From CAVSRC01 sp963762605 (GTDB lineage Bacteria; Pseudomonadota; Alphaproteobacteria; Rhizobiales; Kaistiaceae): 64,000 nt of DNA. The stretch lies in contig CAVXLJ010000018.1 of NCBI GenBank assembly GCA_963762605.1, positions 186,001-250,000 of the forward strand, read 5' to 3'. The notes under the pieces were generated by a model, which was not told where the DNA came from, searched no databases, and was given only the letters and a program-made list of their open reading frames with translations. A program made the position numbers and the translations under genes. Positions 31,832 through 40,410 of the stretch are shown in pieces. Positions within the stretch are counted from its first letter, which is position 1. Each line of letters opens with the position of its first letter.

Positions 31832-31914
31832 ATGCGACGCGCGAAGTCGTGGGTGTATGTCGGCCCTTCGCCCCCAGACGCAGAGCGAAGCACCATCTCG
31901 TTTGGAATTCCGCC

Positions 31915-32946
31915 ATGGATATCACGCGATATCGTTCATGTTGGTTGCGCTTGTTGCGCGGTGTGGCGTTCGCGTTCTTGATTGCGGTTCTCGCCTCCGG
32001 GCTCATGGGTCTGCTGTATCCGAGCGAAGGCATCGCGGCGGGGCTCAACAAGACCCCTGGCTTCCCGTTCTATCTGGGAACTGGCGATTACGTATGGGGC
32101 CACAATCGTTTCGGAGGCGGCTTCTTCGTTTCCACCGTCAATGACGATGGCGGCACAATCACTTCCGGCGGCTTCGGAACCCCTGGTCTCGGCAACTCGA
32201 CGGCGAATTTCGGATTTAAGCTCCACGATATCTTCGACGCCAGTCACCTTCTGGGCCTTTCGCCGAACCAGAGACTCTTGGTCGGCGGTGTCCTTACCTA
32301 CACGCACGAACACACCGTCTACGATGGCAATGTCCGTCTGAAGACGATCGACGATTACAGCTTCGCCACATCGCTGACCTATGGGTGGGGTCGATCCTAC
32401 TCTGTCGCTCTGGTGGGCGGCGACTACGGTGCCGGCAGCCTCATCAACAACGCCGACAGCGGCAGCGGTACATTTTCCGTTGGCGGCTTGCACGGTGATC
32501 TGGCGGTTGGCCATATCTTCAGTCTTGTCGACCCGAAAACTGCCGGTTACTCGCTTGACCTCGATGTGAGCGGACATGGCGGCTACTTGGCTAATGCCGC
32601 GTCCAGCTTCACCGACAGCGGTGGCACGTTTTTCGGCCGAGAGAATGTCCACTCCGGCGATCTCGGGGTGCAGGCGAAGCTCGCCGCAGCGGTTCACGAC
32701 GGGAATTGGCTGCTGTCGCCGTACATCGGGGCAACGCTTGACGATATGGTCGGATATCAACACACCATCGATCTGTCGCCGACCGGCACCGAAACGCAGT
32801 CAGAGGGTGAGCTGTTTTGGGGCGGTATGGCTGGCCTGAGCCTCACCAACGCTCGCGGCGTGGACGCGACGCTCCGCGGCTTCTATCGCCAGAGTTCAGA
32901 CGTGCACTTCGGCGGCGCGACGGTCACGTTGGAAACGCACTTCTGA
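31915..32946 (+). CDS. outer-membrane beta-barrel (autotransporter-barrel-like) protein
   Basis: A 343-residue protein with a signal peptide (hydrophobic stretch about residues 14-36, cleavage near GIAA) followed by repeated amphipathic strands rich in Gly, Tyr, Ser and Thr, ending in ETHF with the terminal Phe typical of BAM substrates. No passenger is evident, so it is a free barrel. The frame opens at an ATG at 31828 overlapping the lipoprotein stop; 31915 was chosen because it starts directly at the signal peptide. Close coupling to the lipoprotein suggests the two act together at the outer membrane. Confidence 0.7.
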   Translation: MDITRYRSCWLRLLRGVAFAFLIAVLASGLMGLLYPSEGIAAGLNKTPGFPFYLGTGDYVWGHNRFGGGFFVSTVNDDGGTITSGGFGTPGLGNSTANFGFKLHDIFDASHLLGLSPNQRLLVGGVLTYTHEHTVYDGNVRLKTIDDYSFATSLTYGWGRSYSVALVGGDYGAGSLINNADSGSGTFSVGGLHGDLAVGHIFSLVDPKTAGYSLDLDVSGHGGYLANAASSFTDSGGTFFGRENVHSGDLGVQAKLAAAVHDGNWLLSPYIGATLDDMVGYQHTIDLSPTGTETQSEGELFWGGMAGLSLTNARGVDATLRGFYRQSSDVHFGGATVTLETHF

Positions 32947-32985
32947 ATGCGCCCGGAAGCAGCCGGGCTGGCGCGCGGCCCGGCT

Positions 32986-34275
32986 CTAGTCGGACGACGG
33001 CTCCAGATTGCCGTCCGGCGAGGCCGCCTGCGACGGTGGATCCGCGCCGGCGCGCGGGTCGAGCGCGGCGCTTTCCGGCGTGACGGTCTTGGGCAGAGGC
33101 AGGCCGTGGAAGGTTTCGCGGGTCGCGATGCTCGGTGGCGCGCGCTTGGTCATGCGGAACAAGGTGTAGGCAACCACCGCCGCGTGCACAGTGGCGGTGA
33201 AGGCGAACAGCGCCTCCGGGATCCAGCGCTGCATGGCATAGGCGGCAGCGGCCGGACCGATCATCGTGCCGAAACCGTAAAGCAGCAGGAGCCCGCTGGC
33301 GACCTTCACGAATTCGTCGGCACCGGCGAAGTCGTTGGCGTGCGCGACGGACAGCGCGTACATCGGATAGGCCATGGCGCCATAGACGACGACCAGGCTG
33401 GTGATCAATACGGCGTCGCGGGGGCGCAGCGAAACGATGGCGACCGCGATCGCCACCGCCCCGATGCCGACGGCGACCAGCACGCGGCGGCGGTCCATGC
33501 GGTCGGAGAGCCAACCCAGCGGAAACTGGATCAGCGAGCCGCCGAGCAGCGCGCCGGCGGTGAGTATGGCGACCTTGCTGACGGGCAGGCCGATCTGCCG
33601 GGCATAGACGGGGCCAAGCGTGCCGAAGGCGCCGTTCACCAGTCCGATCAGGAAGCAGACGACCACCGACACCGGCGACAGCGCGAAGAGGCGCTTGATG
33701 TCGAAGCGCGTCGTCTTCAGCGGCTGCGGCGTGGCGGCGGTGGACAGCGCGGTCGGCAGGATGGCGAGGCAATAGAAAATCGCCCCGAGGACGAAGTAGA
33801 AGTAGTCGCTGGGCGGGGTGATGGCGAGCAGCAGCTGGCCTGCCGTCGAAGCGCCGAAGCTTATCATCTGGTAGATGGAGAAGATCGTGCCGCGGTTCTC
33901 GCGCGAGGCGCGCTCGTTGAGCCAGCTCTCCACGATCATCGAGGCGCCGGCAAAGGTGAAGCCGGAGATGGCGCGCAACAGGATCCAGGCGAGCGGCGTG
34001 ATGATCAGCAGGTTGAGGAGGATGGTGACGGCCGCGATCGAGGCAAGCGCGCCATAGGCGCGGATATGACCGACGCGGCGCACGACTTGCGGGATCAGGA
34101 TGCAGCCGGCGACAAAGCCGGTCGCCCAGCCGGTGCCCAGCAGGCCGAGTTCAGTGGTGGTGAAGCCCGCCGCGGTGCCGTGCAAGGCGAGCAAAAGGCC
34201 ATGCATGGAGCCGGCGATCACGAGGAAGGCCGATCCAAGGAGGAGGGAGGCGACGGCGACGAGTTGAGGGGCCAT
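32986..34275 (-). CDS. MFS transporter
   Basis: A 429-residue integral membrane protein with 12 predicted helices and a Pro/Asp-rich cytoplasmic tail. The first half has an MFS loop RRVGHIRAYGA; the second-half loop is GWLSDRMDRRRVL, the classical motif-A copy. The ESWLNERASRENRGTIFSIYQ segment after helix 4 is typical of the YcaD/UMF2 subgroup. The ATG at 34275 was chosen since the frame further upstream is antisense to nothing functional and lacks hydrophobic pattern; it lies 83 bp after the RraA-like gene. Substrate unknown. Confidence 0.85.
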   Translation of the reverse strand: MAPQLVAVASLLLGSAFLVIAGSMHGLLLALHGTAAGFTTTELGLLGTGWATGFVAGCILIPQVVRRVGHIRAYGALASIAAVTILLNLLIITPLAWILLRAISGFTFAGASMIVESWLNERASRENRGTIFSIYQMISFGASTAGQLLLAITPPSDYFYFVLGAIFYCLAILPTALSTAATPQPLKTTRFDIKRLFALSPVSVVVCFLIGLVNGAFGTLGPVYARQIGLPVSKVAILTAGALLGGSLIQFPLGWLSDRMDRRRVLVAVGIGAVAIAVAIVSLRPRDAVLITSLVVVYGAMAYPMYALSVAHANDFAGADEFVKVASGLLLLYGFGTMIGPAAAAYAMQRWIPEALFAFTATVHAAVVAYTLFRMTKRAPPSIATRETFHGLPLPKTVTPESAALDPRAGADPPSQAASPDGNLEPSSD

Positions 34276-34358
34276 TTGACCGGCGGCGCGCGAGAATCGG
34301 AGCTTCACCTTGTCCGCCGGAGTGCCGGCGATTGCAAGGCTGCCATCGGCCTTTGGGC

Positions 34359-35021
34359 CTACATGATCCCGGTCCTGGCGAAAACGGTTTCGGTCGTCTC
34401 TCCGGCTTCGATCATGGCGCGGACGTCCTTCTCTCCCGCAACCTTGGCGAGCGCCGCCTGGATGACGTCGGGCGCGGCGCCTGAGGGAATGACCACCACG
34501 CCGTCCATGTCGCCGGCAACGATATCGCCCGGTGCGACGCGCACGCCGTTGCTCATGGTGATGGGGACGCGAAAATCGGTGACGCGGCCGCGGCCGCGCT
34601 GGTCCTGGGCGTAACCGCCACGCGAGAAGACGGGAAAGCCGAGACGCAGGATCTCGCGCGTGTCGCGATGAAAACCGTCGAAGACGCCGCCGGCGCCGCC
34701 CAGCCGCTTGGCGCGGGTGCTCATCAGCCCGCCCCACAGGGCGTAGGTCGGCGACGCTCCGCTGGCGATGTAGACCTCGCCCGGTTTCAACTCGTCGAGG
34801 GCGCGGAACATCAGGCCGAACGGGTCGGCTTCCACCGCGCGGAAATCGACATCGGCGATTTCCACCGGCATTGCCCTGCCGGCCAGCACGGTCTGCGGCG
34901 TGATCGGCCGGATCTCAGGCGGCAGGAACTGATGGCGCAGGCCGACCTTGTCCATGACGTCGCCGATGACGGCCGTGAACAGGCGCTCGCGGATAATGGC
35001 GAAAAGCTCACTGTCGTTCAT
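34359..35021 (-). CDS. RraA family protein (aldolase/demethylmenaquinone methyltransferase-like fold)
   Basis: A 220-residue protein of the RraA/HMG-CHA aldolase superfamily. Conserved features are VIGDVMDKVG near the N terminus, the Gly-rich ALWGGLMSTRAKRLGGAGGVFDGFHRD segment (shown in part: GGLMSTRAKRLGGAGG) with the Arg and Asp of the active site, and the C-terminal VAGDMDGVVVIP. Members are either class II aldolases or regulators of RNase E; the intact G-x-x-D-G-x-x-R-D-like site favours an enzyme. The start at 35021 overlaps the uracil-DNA glycosylase stop by 4 nt. Confidence 0.88.
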   Translation of the reverse strand: MNDSELFAIIRERLFTAVIGDVMDKVGLRHQFLPPEIRPITPQTVLAGRAMPVEIADVDFRAVEADPFGLMFRALDELKPGEVYIASGASPTYALWGGLMSTRAKRLGGAGGVFDGFHRDTREILRLGFPVFSRGGYAQDQRGRGRVTDFRVPITMSNGVRVAPGDIVAGDMDGVVVIPSGAAPDVIQAALAKVAGEKDVRAMIEAGETTETVFARTGIM

Positions 35022-35878
35022 GTCGTGGCCTCTTCCGGTGCGCCGGCGTCGAGTGCTTCCTTGAGGGCGAGGAAATCGCGCCAGGCCAGCCGTTTCTGCA
35101 GCGGCTGGCGCAGCAGATAGGCCGGGTGCAGCGTCGCCATGGCGCGGATCTTGCGGCTGCCGGTGTCGAATTCGTGCCAGCGTCCGCGGAACTTGAGGAT
35201 GCCCTCGCGGTTCCCCATCAGCTCGGCTGCGGCCGGCGCCCCCATGCAGATCAGGAAATCCGGATCGCACAATTCGATCTGGCGCTCGATGAAGGGGCGG
35301 CAGGTGGCCGTCTCCTGCGGTGTCGGCGTGCGGTTGCCCGGTGGCCGCCAGGGCACGACATTGGCGATATAGACCGAACTGCGGTCGAGGCCGATGGCGG
35401 CCAGCATGCGGTCGAGCAGATGGCCGGAGCGCCCGACAAAGGGAAGACCTTGGCGGTCTTCCTCGCGTCCCGGCGCTTCGCCGACGAACATGACGCGGGC
35501 GCCGGGCTTGCCGTCGGCGAAGACGAGCTGGGTTGCCGTCTGCTTCAGATTGCAGCCGTCGAAGCGATCGAGCGCGGCGCGCAGCTCGTCGAGATTGCTG
35601 GCGGTTCTGGCGGCGTCGCGGGCGGCCCGCGCGGTGTCGTCGGGCGCGGCGGCGCTGGATGCGGCGATGGTGGTGCGCGGTGCGGGCGGCGGTGCCGGGC
35701 GGCGCGCTTCGGGCAATGGCGGAACGTCGGCGGGCAGGCGCCGCGACGGCTCGGCCGGCGCCGCATCGGGGGCGGGCGCGACGAGGCGGTTGACGGGGAT
35801 TTCCTCCAGCGCCACGTCGACGCCCATCTCGGCATACCAGGCGATAAGGTCGGTGACGGCTTGTCGGTCGGCGGGCAT
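35018..35878 (-). CDS. family 4 uracil-DNA glycosylase
   Basis: A 286-residue DNA-repair enzyme that removes uracil. The catalytic motif GEAPGREEDRQGLPFVGRSG lies at residues 133-152 and the second motif HPAYLLRQP at 251-259. Residues 1-95 form a Pro/Ala-rich, low-complexity extension. Of the four cysteines that usually hold the [4Fe-4S] cluster (a C-x2-C pair, then two more), C109, C193 and C211 are present, but the first of the pair is replaced by F106. The UdgX-specific KRRIH insertion is absent. It overlaps the RraA-like gene by 4 nt. Confidence 0.9.
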   Translation of the reverse strand: MPADRQAVTDLIAWYAEMGVDVALEEIPVNRLVAPAPDAAPAEPSRRLPADVPPLPEARRPAPPPAPRTTIAASSAAAPDDTARAARDAARTASNLDELRAALDRFDGCNLKQTATQLVFADGKPGARVMFVGEAPGREEDRQGLPFVGRSGHLLDRMLAAIGLDRSSVYIANVVPWRPPGNRTPTPQETATCRPFIERQIELCDPDFLICMGAPAAAELMGNREGILKFRGRWHEFDTGSRKIRAMATLHPAYLLRQPLQKRLAWRDFLALKEALDAGAPEEATT

Positions 35879-36006
35879 TGTCTAGTTAAGCGCTGGTGTG
35901 GGGCGTGCTGCCGGGAAATGCGGACGCTATCCCATTTTCGCCTCTGTTGTCCCGGCACGATCCGGCAAGGGTGTCGGGCAGCATCGGCTGAACGGGAGAA
36001 AGAAAC

Positions 36007-37398
36007 GTGATCAAGCGGTATTTGGCGATCGTGCTGGCGCTGGCGGCTCTCGGCGGCCTGCCGGCGGTTGCCCAGGTGGCGGGTGGAGCCAACAGCGGTC
36101 CCGATACCGGGCAAGCCAATATGCTCATCGGCCAGGATGCATTCGGCTCGTGGCAGGACAACAAGCCGGGCGTCTGGCGCAAGATCGGGGCGGGCGACCT
36201 GCCGCAGCCTTATGCCACCAGTTCGGCCAGCAATGCGCCGGGTTTGGCGCGGCGGCCGCCGGACGCGGTGCCGCAGGTGCCGCCCGGCTTCAAGGCGGAG
36301 CTGGTCGTCTCCGGCATGAACGCTCCGCGCAACATGGCGGTGGCGCCGAACGGCGACGTCTTCGTCGTCGATAGCGGCGCCGATCAGATCGACGTGCTGC
36401 GCATGGTCGACGGCCAGGCGAAGCCCGCCGCCCGGTCGGTGTTTGCCAGCACCGGGCTCGACCAGCCCTACGGCATCGCCTTCTATCCGCACGACAATCC
36501 GCGATGGGTCTATGTCGGCAACACCGGCAGCATCGTCCGCTTCCCCTATCATGACGGCGACCTGAAAGCGTCGGGTGCGGCCGAGACCGTGGTCGGCGAT
36601 ATCCCGTCCGGCGGTCACTGGACGCGCGACATCGCCTTCTCGCAAGGCGATTCGACGCTCTATGTCGCCGTCGGGGCCGGTTCGAACATTGGCGCAGAGG
36701 TGAGGGGATTGCCGCCCGGCGGCATCGCGCAATGGGCCAATACGCAGCCGCTGGGCGCGATGTGGGGAGCGGAAGAGGGGCGCGCAGCGGTGATTTCGTT
36801 CAATCCTGATGGCACCAACCGGCACGTCTTTGCCACCGGCCTGCGCAACTGCTCGGGGCTGGCCATCGAGCCGACCATCGGCGACCCGTGGTGCGTGGTC
36901 AACGAGCGCGACGGACTCGGCGACAATGTGCCGTTCGACTACGCAACAAGCGTGCGCGACGGCAATTTCTACGGCTGGCCCTGGTACTATATCGGCGCCA
37001 ATGAAGACCCGCGCGCACCGCTCAAGGGGCAGCGGCCGGACCTCGCCGATCAGGTGAGCGTGCCCGACGTGCTGTTCCAGGCCCACTCGGCGCCGCTCAA
37101 CATCACGTTCTATCAGGGCAGCCAGTTCCCTGCCGAATACAAGGGTGACGCCTTCGTCACCATGCACGGCTCGTGGAACCGCGGCCGCCGCACCGGCTAC
37201 AAGGTCGTCCGGCTGAAGTTCGAAAACGGCCTGCCGACCGGAGCCTACGAGGATTTCGTCACCGGCTTCGGCATCTCGGCCGATCAGGTGTGGGGTCGCC
37301 CGGTCGGCGTTGCCGTCGCGCACGACGGTTCGCTGCTGGTCAGCGAGGATGGCAACGGCTCCATCTGGCGCATCTCCTACGAAAAAGCGCCGTCGTGA
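36007..37398 (+). CDS. sorbosone dehydrogenase-like PQQ-dependent (soluble glucose dehydrogenase fold) protein
   Basis: A 463-residue exported beta-propeller protein with signal peptide MIKRYLAIVLALAALGGLPAVAQ. It starts with GTG at 36007. The propeller motifs are FKAELVVSGMNAPRNMAVAPNGDVFVVDSG at residues 98-127 (shown in part: NAPRNMAVAPNGDVFV), ATGLRNCSGLAIEP, NERDGLGDNVP and GSWNRGRRTGYKV, characteristic of the L-sorbosone dehydrogenase / soluble PQQ-glucose dehydrogenase family. It would oxidise a sugar or aldehyde in the periplasm with PQQ. PQQ biosynthesis genes are not in the window. Substrate not determinable. Confidence 0.85.
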   Translation: MIKRYLAIVLALAALGGLPAVAQVAGGANSGPDTGQANMLIGQDAFGSWQDNKPGVWRKIGAGDLPQPYATSSASNAPGLARRPPDAVPQVPPGFKAELVVSGMNAPRNMAVAPNGDVFVVDSGADQIDVLRMVDGQAKPAARSVFASTGLDQPYGIAFYPHDNPRWVYVGNTGSIVRFPYHDGDLKASGAAETVVGDIPSGGHWTRDIAFSQGDSTLYVAVGAGSNIGAEVRGLPPGGIAQWANTQPLGAMWGAEEGRAAVISFNPDGTNRHVFATGLRNCSGLAIEPTIGDPWCVVNERDGLGDNVPFDYATSVRDGNFYGWPWYYIGANEDPRAPLKGQRPDLADQVSVPDVLFQAHSAPLNITFYQGSQFPAEYKGDAFVTMHGSWNRGRRTGYKVVRLKFENGLPTGAYEDFVTGFGISADQVWGRPVGVAVAHDGSLLVSEDGNGSIWRISYEKAPS

Positions 37399-37489
37399 GC
37401 CCGCTTCGCGATCTCCGGCCGATTGGGTCGGCACGGCTGGCGCGTTATAGTCAGCGGCACATATTGCAGGCGAAACGGGGCGAACCGCG

Positions 37490-37813
37490 ATGTCTCATCC
37501 GGAAAACGACGTGCTTGCCATCGCCGAAGCCTGGCGCAGGTCCGGCCGCGAGGTTGCCATCGCAACGGTGGTCGAAACCTGGGGTTCGGCGCCGCGCCCG
37601 GTGGGCAGCCACCTTATCGTCGACGCCGACGGCAATTTCGAGGGCTCGGTGTCCGGCGGTTGCGTCGAGGGTGACGTGGTCAGCGAGGCGATCGACGTGA
37701 TCGGCGACGGTGCGGCGAAGATGCTGGAATTCGGCGTCGCCGACGAGACCGCGTGGCGGGTGGGCCTGTCGTGCGGCGGGCGCATCCGCGTCTATGTCGA
37801 AAAGCTCACCTGA
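37490..37813 (+). CDS. XdhC/CoxI N-terminal-domain protein
   Basis: A 107-residue protein equal to the XdhC_CoxI N-terminal domain alone. It contains TVVETWGSAPRPVGSHLIVDADG and the cysteine motif SGGCVEGDVV, with a second conserved LSCGGRIRVYVE near its end. XdhC binds molybdenum cofactor, sulfurates it and delivers it to molybdenum hydroxylases. Here the two domains of XdhC are encoded by separate, overlapping genes (1-nt TGATG overlap with the next). Confidence 0.87.
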   Translation: MSHPENDVLAIAEAWRRSGREVAIATVVETWGSAPRPVGSHLIVDADGNFEGSVSGGCVEGDVVSEAIDVIGDGAAKMLEFGVADETAWRVGLSCGGRIRVYVEKLT

Positions 37814-38523
37814 TGGACCTTGCGCTTCTCCAGTCGCTGAATGCCGCCCGCGCCGCGCGCGAGGCAGCGATCCTGGTCACCGACGCGGCGAGCGGGGCGG
37901 TGCGCCTGGTGGTCGAGAAGAACGGCTATGCCGACGATCCGCTGGCCGCCGAGCTGATGCTGCGCTTTCGCTCGGGCAAGTCCGGCACCGTGCTCACGCC
38001 GGAGGGGGCGCCGGTGTTCCTCACCGTGCACCTGCCGCCGCCGCGCCTCATCGTCATCGGCGCGGTTCACATCAGCCAGGCGCTGGCGCCGATGGCGAAG
38101 ATCGCCGGCTTCGACATGACGATCGTCGATCCGCGGACCGCTTTCGCCACGCCGGAGCGCTTCCCGCATGTCGCGCTGGTCGCGGAGTGGCCGGAGGTCG
38201 CGCTTCCGCGGCTCGGCCTCGATGCGTTCACGGGCCTTGCCGCGCTCACCCACGATCCCAGGATCGACGATTATGCGCTCGCCGCGGCGCTCCATGCCGG
38301 CTGCTTCTATGTCGGGGCTCTGGGCAGCCGGAACACGCACGCAAAACGCCTCGAACGGTTGTCGACGCTGGACTTCGACAACGACGCACTCGGCCGTATC
38401 CATGCGCCGATCGGCCTTGCCATCGGCGCCCAGTCGCCGGCCGAGATCGCCGTCTCGATCCTGGCGGAGGTGATCGGGGCGCTGCGCCATCGCGGGGTGG
38501 CCGGCAAGGAGGCCGCCGCGTGA
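37813..38523 (+). CDS. xdhC: XdhC Rossmann-domain protein
   Basis: A 236-residue protein carrying the C-terminal Rossmann domain of XdhC. It shows RLIVIGAVHISQALAPMAK (dinucleotide-type loop with G-x-V-H-x-S), TIVDPRTAFATPERFP, and YVGALGSRNTHAKRLERL. The ATG at 37813 is in the stop of the N-terminal-domain gene, and the GTG of the MobA-like gene overlaps its own stop, so the three form one operon for molybdenum cofactor handling. No molybdenum hydroxylase subunit gene is present in the window. Confidence 0.9.
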   Translation: MDLALLQSLNAARAAREAAILVTDAASGAVRLVVEKNGYADDPLAAELMLRFRSGKSGTVLTPEGAPVFLTVHLPPPRLIVIGAVHISQALAPMAKIAGFDMTIVDPRTAFATPERFPHVALVAEWPEVALPRLGLDAFTGLAALTHDPRIDDYALAAALHAGCFYVGALGSRNTHAKRLERLSTLDFDNDALGRIHAPIGLAIGAQSPAEIAVSILAEVIGALRHRGVAGKEAAA

Positions 38524-39137
38524 CATCGGGCGCGGCGAAACGTCCGCGTATCGCGGCGTTGATCCTTGCCGCCGGCGAATCGAAGCGCATGGGCGGGGTG
38601 AACAAGCTCACCGCCTCGATCGGCGGCAGGCCGCTGGTGCGCATCGCGGCGGAAGCGGCGCTCGAGAGCAGCGCCGCGCCGGTCACGGTCGTCACCGGCC
38701 ACGAAGCCGCAGCCATCGAAGCAGCGCTGGCCGGGCTTGCCGTGTGCCTGGCGCACAATCCGGATTACCGCCTGGGCCTGTCGACCTCTCTGCGTACCGG
38801 CCTCGAGGCGCTTCCCCCCGGCATCGACGGCGTCGTGGTGATGCTCGCCGACATGCCGGCGGTCGGCGCGGCGATCATCGACCGGCTGATCAAGGCGTTT
38901 CGCCCGGAAATGGGGGCCGAGATCGTGGTGCCGATCTGGGCGGGCAAGCGGGGCAATCCGGTCCTGTGGGGCGCGCGCTTCTTCGACCGGCTGGCGAGGG
39001 TGGAGGGCGACACCGGCGGGCGGCGGCTGATCGGAGAATGCAGCGAATCGGTGGCAAAAATCGCTGTGGACGCGGCCGTCGCCCGCGACATCGATACCCC
39101 CGAGGCATTGGCGGAAGCCGGCGGAAACCCGGCCTGA
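38520..39137 (+). CDS. molybdenum cofactor nucleotidyltransferase (MobA/MocA-like)
   Basis: A 205-residue NTP transferase. The nucleotide-binding opening is ALILAAGESKRMGGVNKL, followed by the metal-binding LADMPAVG motif and NPVLWG. The family (MocA/MobA-like) attaches CMP or GMP to molybdopterin to give the dinucleotide cofactor used by xanthine-dehydrogenase-like enzymes; the context with the XdhC pair fits MocA. It starts with GTG at 38520, overlapping the upstream gene by 4 nt. Confidence 0.9.
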   Translation: MTSGAAKRPRIAALILAAGESKRMGGVNKLTASIGGRPLVRIAAEAALESSAAPVTVVTGHEAAAIEAALAGLAVCLAHNPDYRLGLSTSLRTGLEALPPGIDGVVVMLADMPAVGAAIIDRLIKAFRPEMGAEIVVPIWAGKRGNPVLWGARFFDRLARVEGDTGGRRLIGECSESVAKIAVDAAVARDIDTPEALAEAGGNPA

Positions 39138-39227
39138 GACGGGCCCATCTTGGAGGTCGCCGAGCCCGGCAGAAATGCCTATTCTCTGCCCGGGCTGCCG
39201 GGCGGCAGCGATGCGGGACCCAAGCCG

Positions 39228-39932
39228 ATGTCGATGTGGCTGTACCAGTTCTTCTTCTCGCCGCAGGCGGTGGCCTGGCAGCTCGGCCTGTTCGGCATCG
39301 TTGTGGCGCTGGCGATGCCGACCATCGCGCTCGTGCGCATTGTGGCACTCATCGCGGCGATCGCCGGCCTCGTGGTCGCCGCCTCCTATGCCGGCGATCC
39401 GGTCGGAGTGTTCTGGTGGTCGCTGCTGGCCGTCGTCATCATCGTGCGCATGGTTGCCTTGCGCGGGCGCGGCTTCGGCGGCCACCTCAATGCCGAGGAG
39501 CAGCTTTTCCACGACAAGGTGGTTCCGGGCCTGAGCGTTGGCCAGGCGCGACAGCTGCTTGCCGCCGGCCGTTGGCGCGACGTGGTGGCGGGCACGACGC
39601 TGACGCGCGGTGGAGAGCCGGTGAGCGAACTGTGCTTCATCACCCGCGGCCAGGTCGACATCCTCGTCGACGGCAAGCGCGTCGCCGAATGCGGTCCCGG
39701 TGCGCTGGTCGGCGAGGTCGGCATTTCGACCGGCGAATCTGCGACCGCCACGGCGATCTGCGCCACGCCGGTGCGCTATCTCGCCTTCGAGGCGAGGCGC
39801 CTTTATCGGCTGCTCGACAATCATGTGCAGTTGCAGGACGCCATCGAGCTCGCCGTCGAGAAGAGCCTGCGCGAGAAGCTCAACCGGTCGAACGTGGCTG
39901 CCGCCCATTCGGGCACCGAGCTTCAGGAATAG
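39228..39932 (+). CDS. Popeye-like membrane protein with cyclic-nucleotide-binding domain
   Basis: A 234-residue protein with three closely packed N-terminal membrane helices (about residues 12-72) and a cytoplasmic cNMP-binding-like domain (about 95-205) with the conserved turn PGALVGEVGISTGESATATAICATPVRYLAF (shown in part: GEVGISTGESATAT). The classical Arg that holds the cyclic phosphate is absent (SATAT in its place). The ATG at 39228 was chosen; a TTG at 39150 in the same frame would add 26 polar residues. The fold order matches bacterial POPDC-like proteins of unknown role. It follows the MobA-like gene by 90 bp. Confidence 0.75.
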   Translation: MSMWLYQFFFSPQAVAWQLGLFGIVVALAMPTIALVRIVALIAAIAGLVVAASYAGDPVGVFWWSLLAVVIIVRMVALRGRGFGGHLNAEEQLFHDKVVPGLSVGQARQLLAAGRWRDVVAGTTLTRGGEPVSELCFITRGQVDILVDGKRVAECGPGALVGEVGISTGESATATAICATPVRYLAFEARRLYRLLDNHVQLQDAIELAVEKSLREKLNRSNVAAAHSGTELQE

Positions 39933-39959
39933 GCGGCGGTCTGCCTCAGAAAACGGCTG

Positions 39960-39986
39960 TTAGCAGCCTTCCAAGCTTGCTGCTAA
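39960..39986. repeat. 8-bp inverted repeat between the Popeye-like gene and usg
   Basis: TTAGCAGC (39960-39967) and GCTGCTAA (39979-39986) are perfect complements with an 11-nt spacer. It could be a weak terminator of the gene on the left (no T-tract follows) or an operator for usg. Its function is unproven. Confidence 0.35.
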
Positions 39987-40093
39987 TCTATTGATTCAGC
40001 GTCTCTTTCTGCATTTTTCGGATTGCCAATCGCGATTTGTCGCGAGACCCTTGTCGTGTCCTTCGCAAGGGGAAACGGCAGCGGAGAAATGCG

Positions 40094-40363
40094 ATGAACC
40101 ACGGCGAGTTCCGCAAGCAGCTCATGGGTTTCGGCCTGACCACCGCGGACATTCTCTATCGCATGCCCGATCATCCGGCGGTGCTGCAGACCTATGTCTG
40201 GCAGGCCTATGATCTGGCGCCGCTGTTTCCGGAGCTGCGCAAGTTCCTCGATTTCTGGAAACGCGAGTTGGAGGGGCCGCTCCATTCGGTGCGGGTCGCC
40301 CATCGCCGGCTGATCGCGGCACGCGAGGTACGCACCGTCACCGCCGAATTCCGGCTGAACTGA
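40094..40363 (+). CDS. usg: Usg family small protein
   Basis: An 89-residue protein matching the alphaproteobacterial usg family: EFRKQLMGFGLTTADILYRMPDHP, then FVWQAYDLAP-like YVWQAYDLAPLFPEL, KFLDFWKRELEGPLHSVRVAH. The function is unknown; the name comes from its position near tryptophan genes in early studies. The ATG at 40094 follows GGAG by 8 nt. It is convergent with the Anbu gene and is separated from the Popeye-like gene by an inverted repeat. Confidence 0.92.
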   Translation: MNHGEFRKQLMGFGLTTADILYRMPDHPAVLQTYVWQAYDLAPLFPELRKFLDFWKRELEGPLHSVRVAHRRLIAAREVRTVTAEFRLN

Positions 40364-40410
40364 CGCTGCCCTCAGGCGCAGCGCGCCCGGGGAACGACGT
40401 TCGCTCCGCG

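Noticed and set aside
31936..32763. 275-codon minus-strand frame across the barrel gene
   Set aside because: The plus-strand frame has a signal peptide, amphipathic strands and terminal Phe; the reverse frame has none.
35545..37434. 629-codon minus-strand frame opposite the sorbosone dehydrogenase-like gene
   Set aside because: It is antisense to a clear signal-peptide-bearing propeller gene, contains no recognisable motif and is explained by codon bias.
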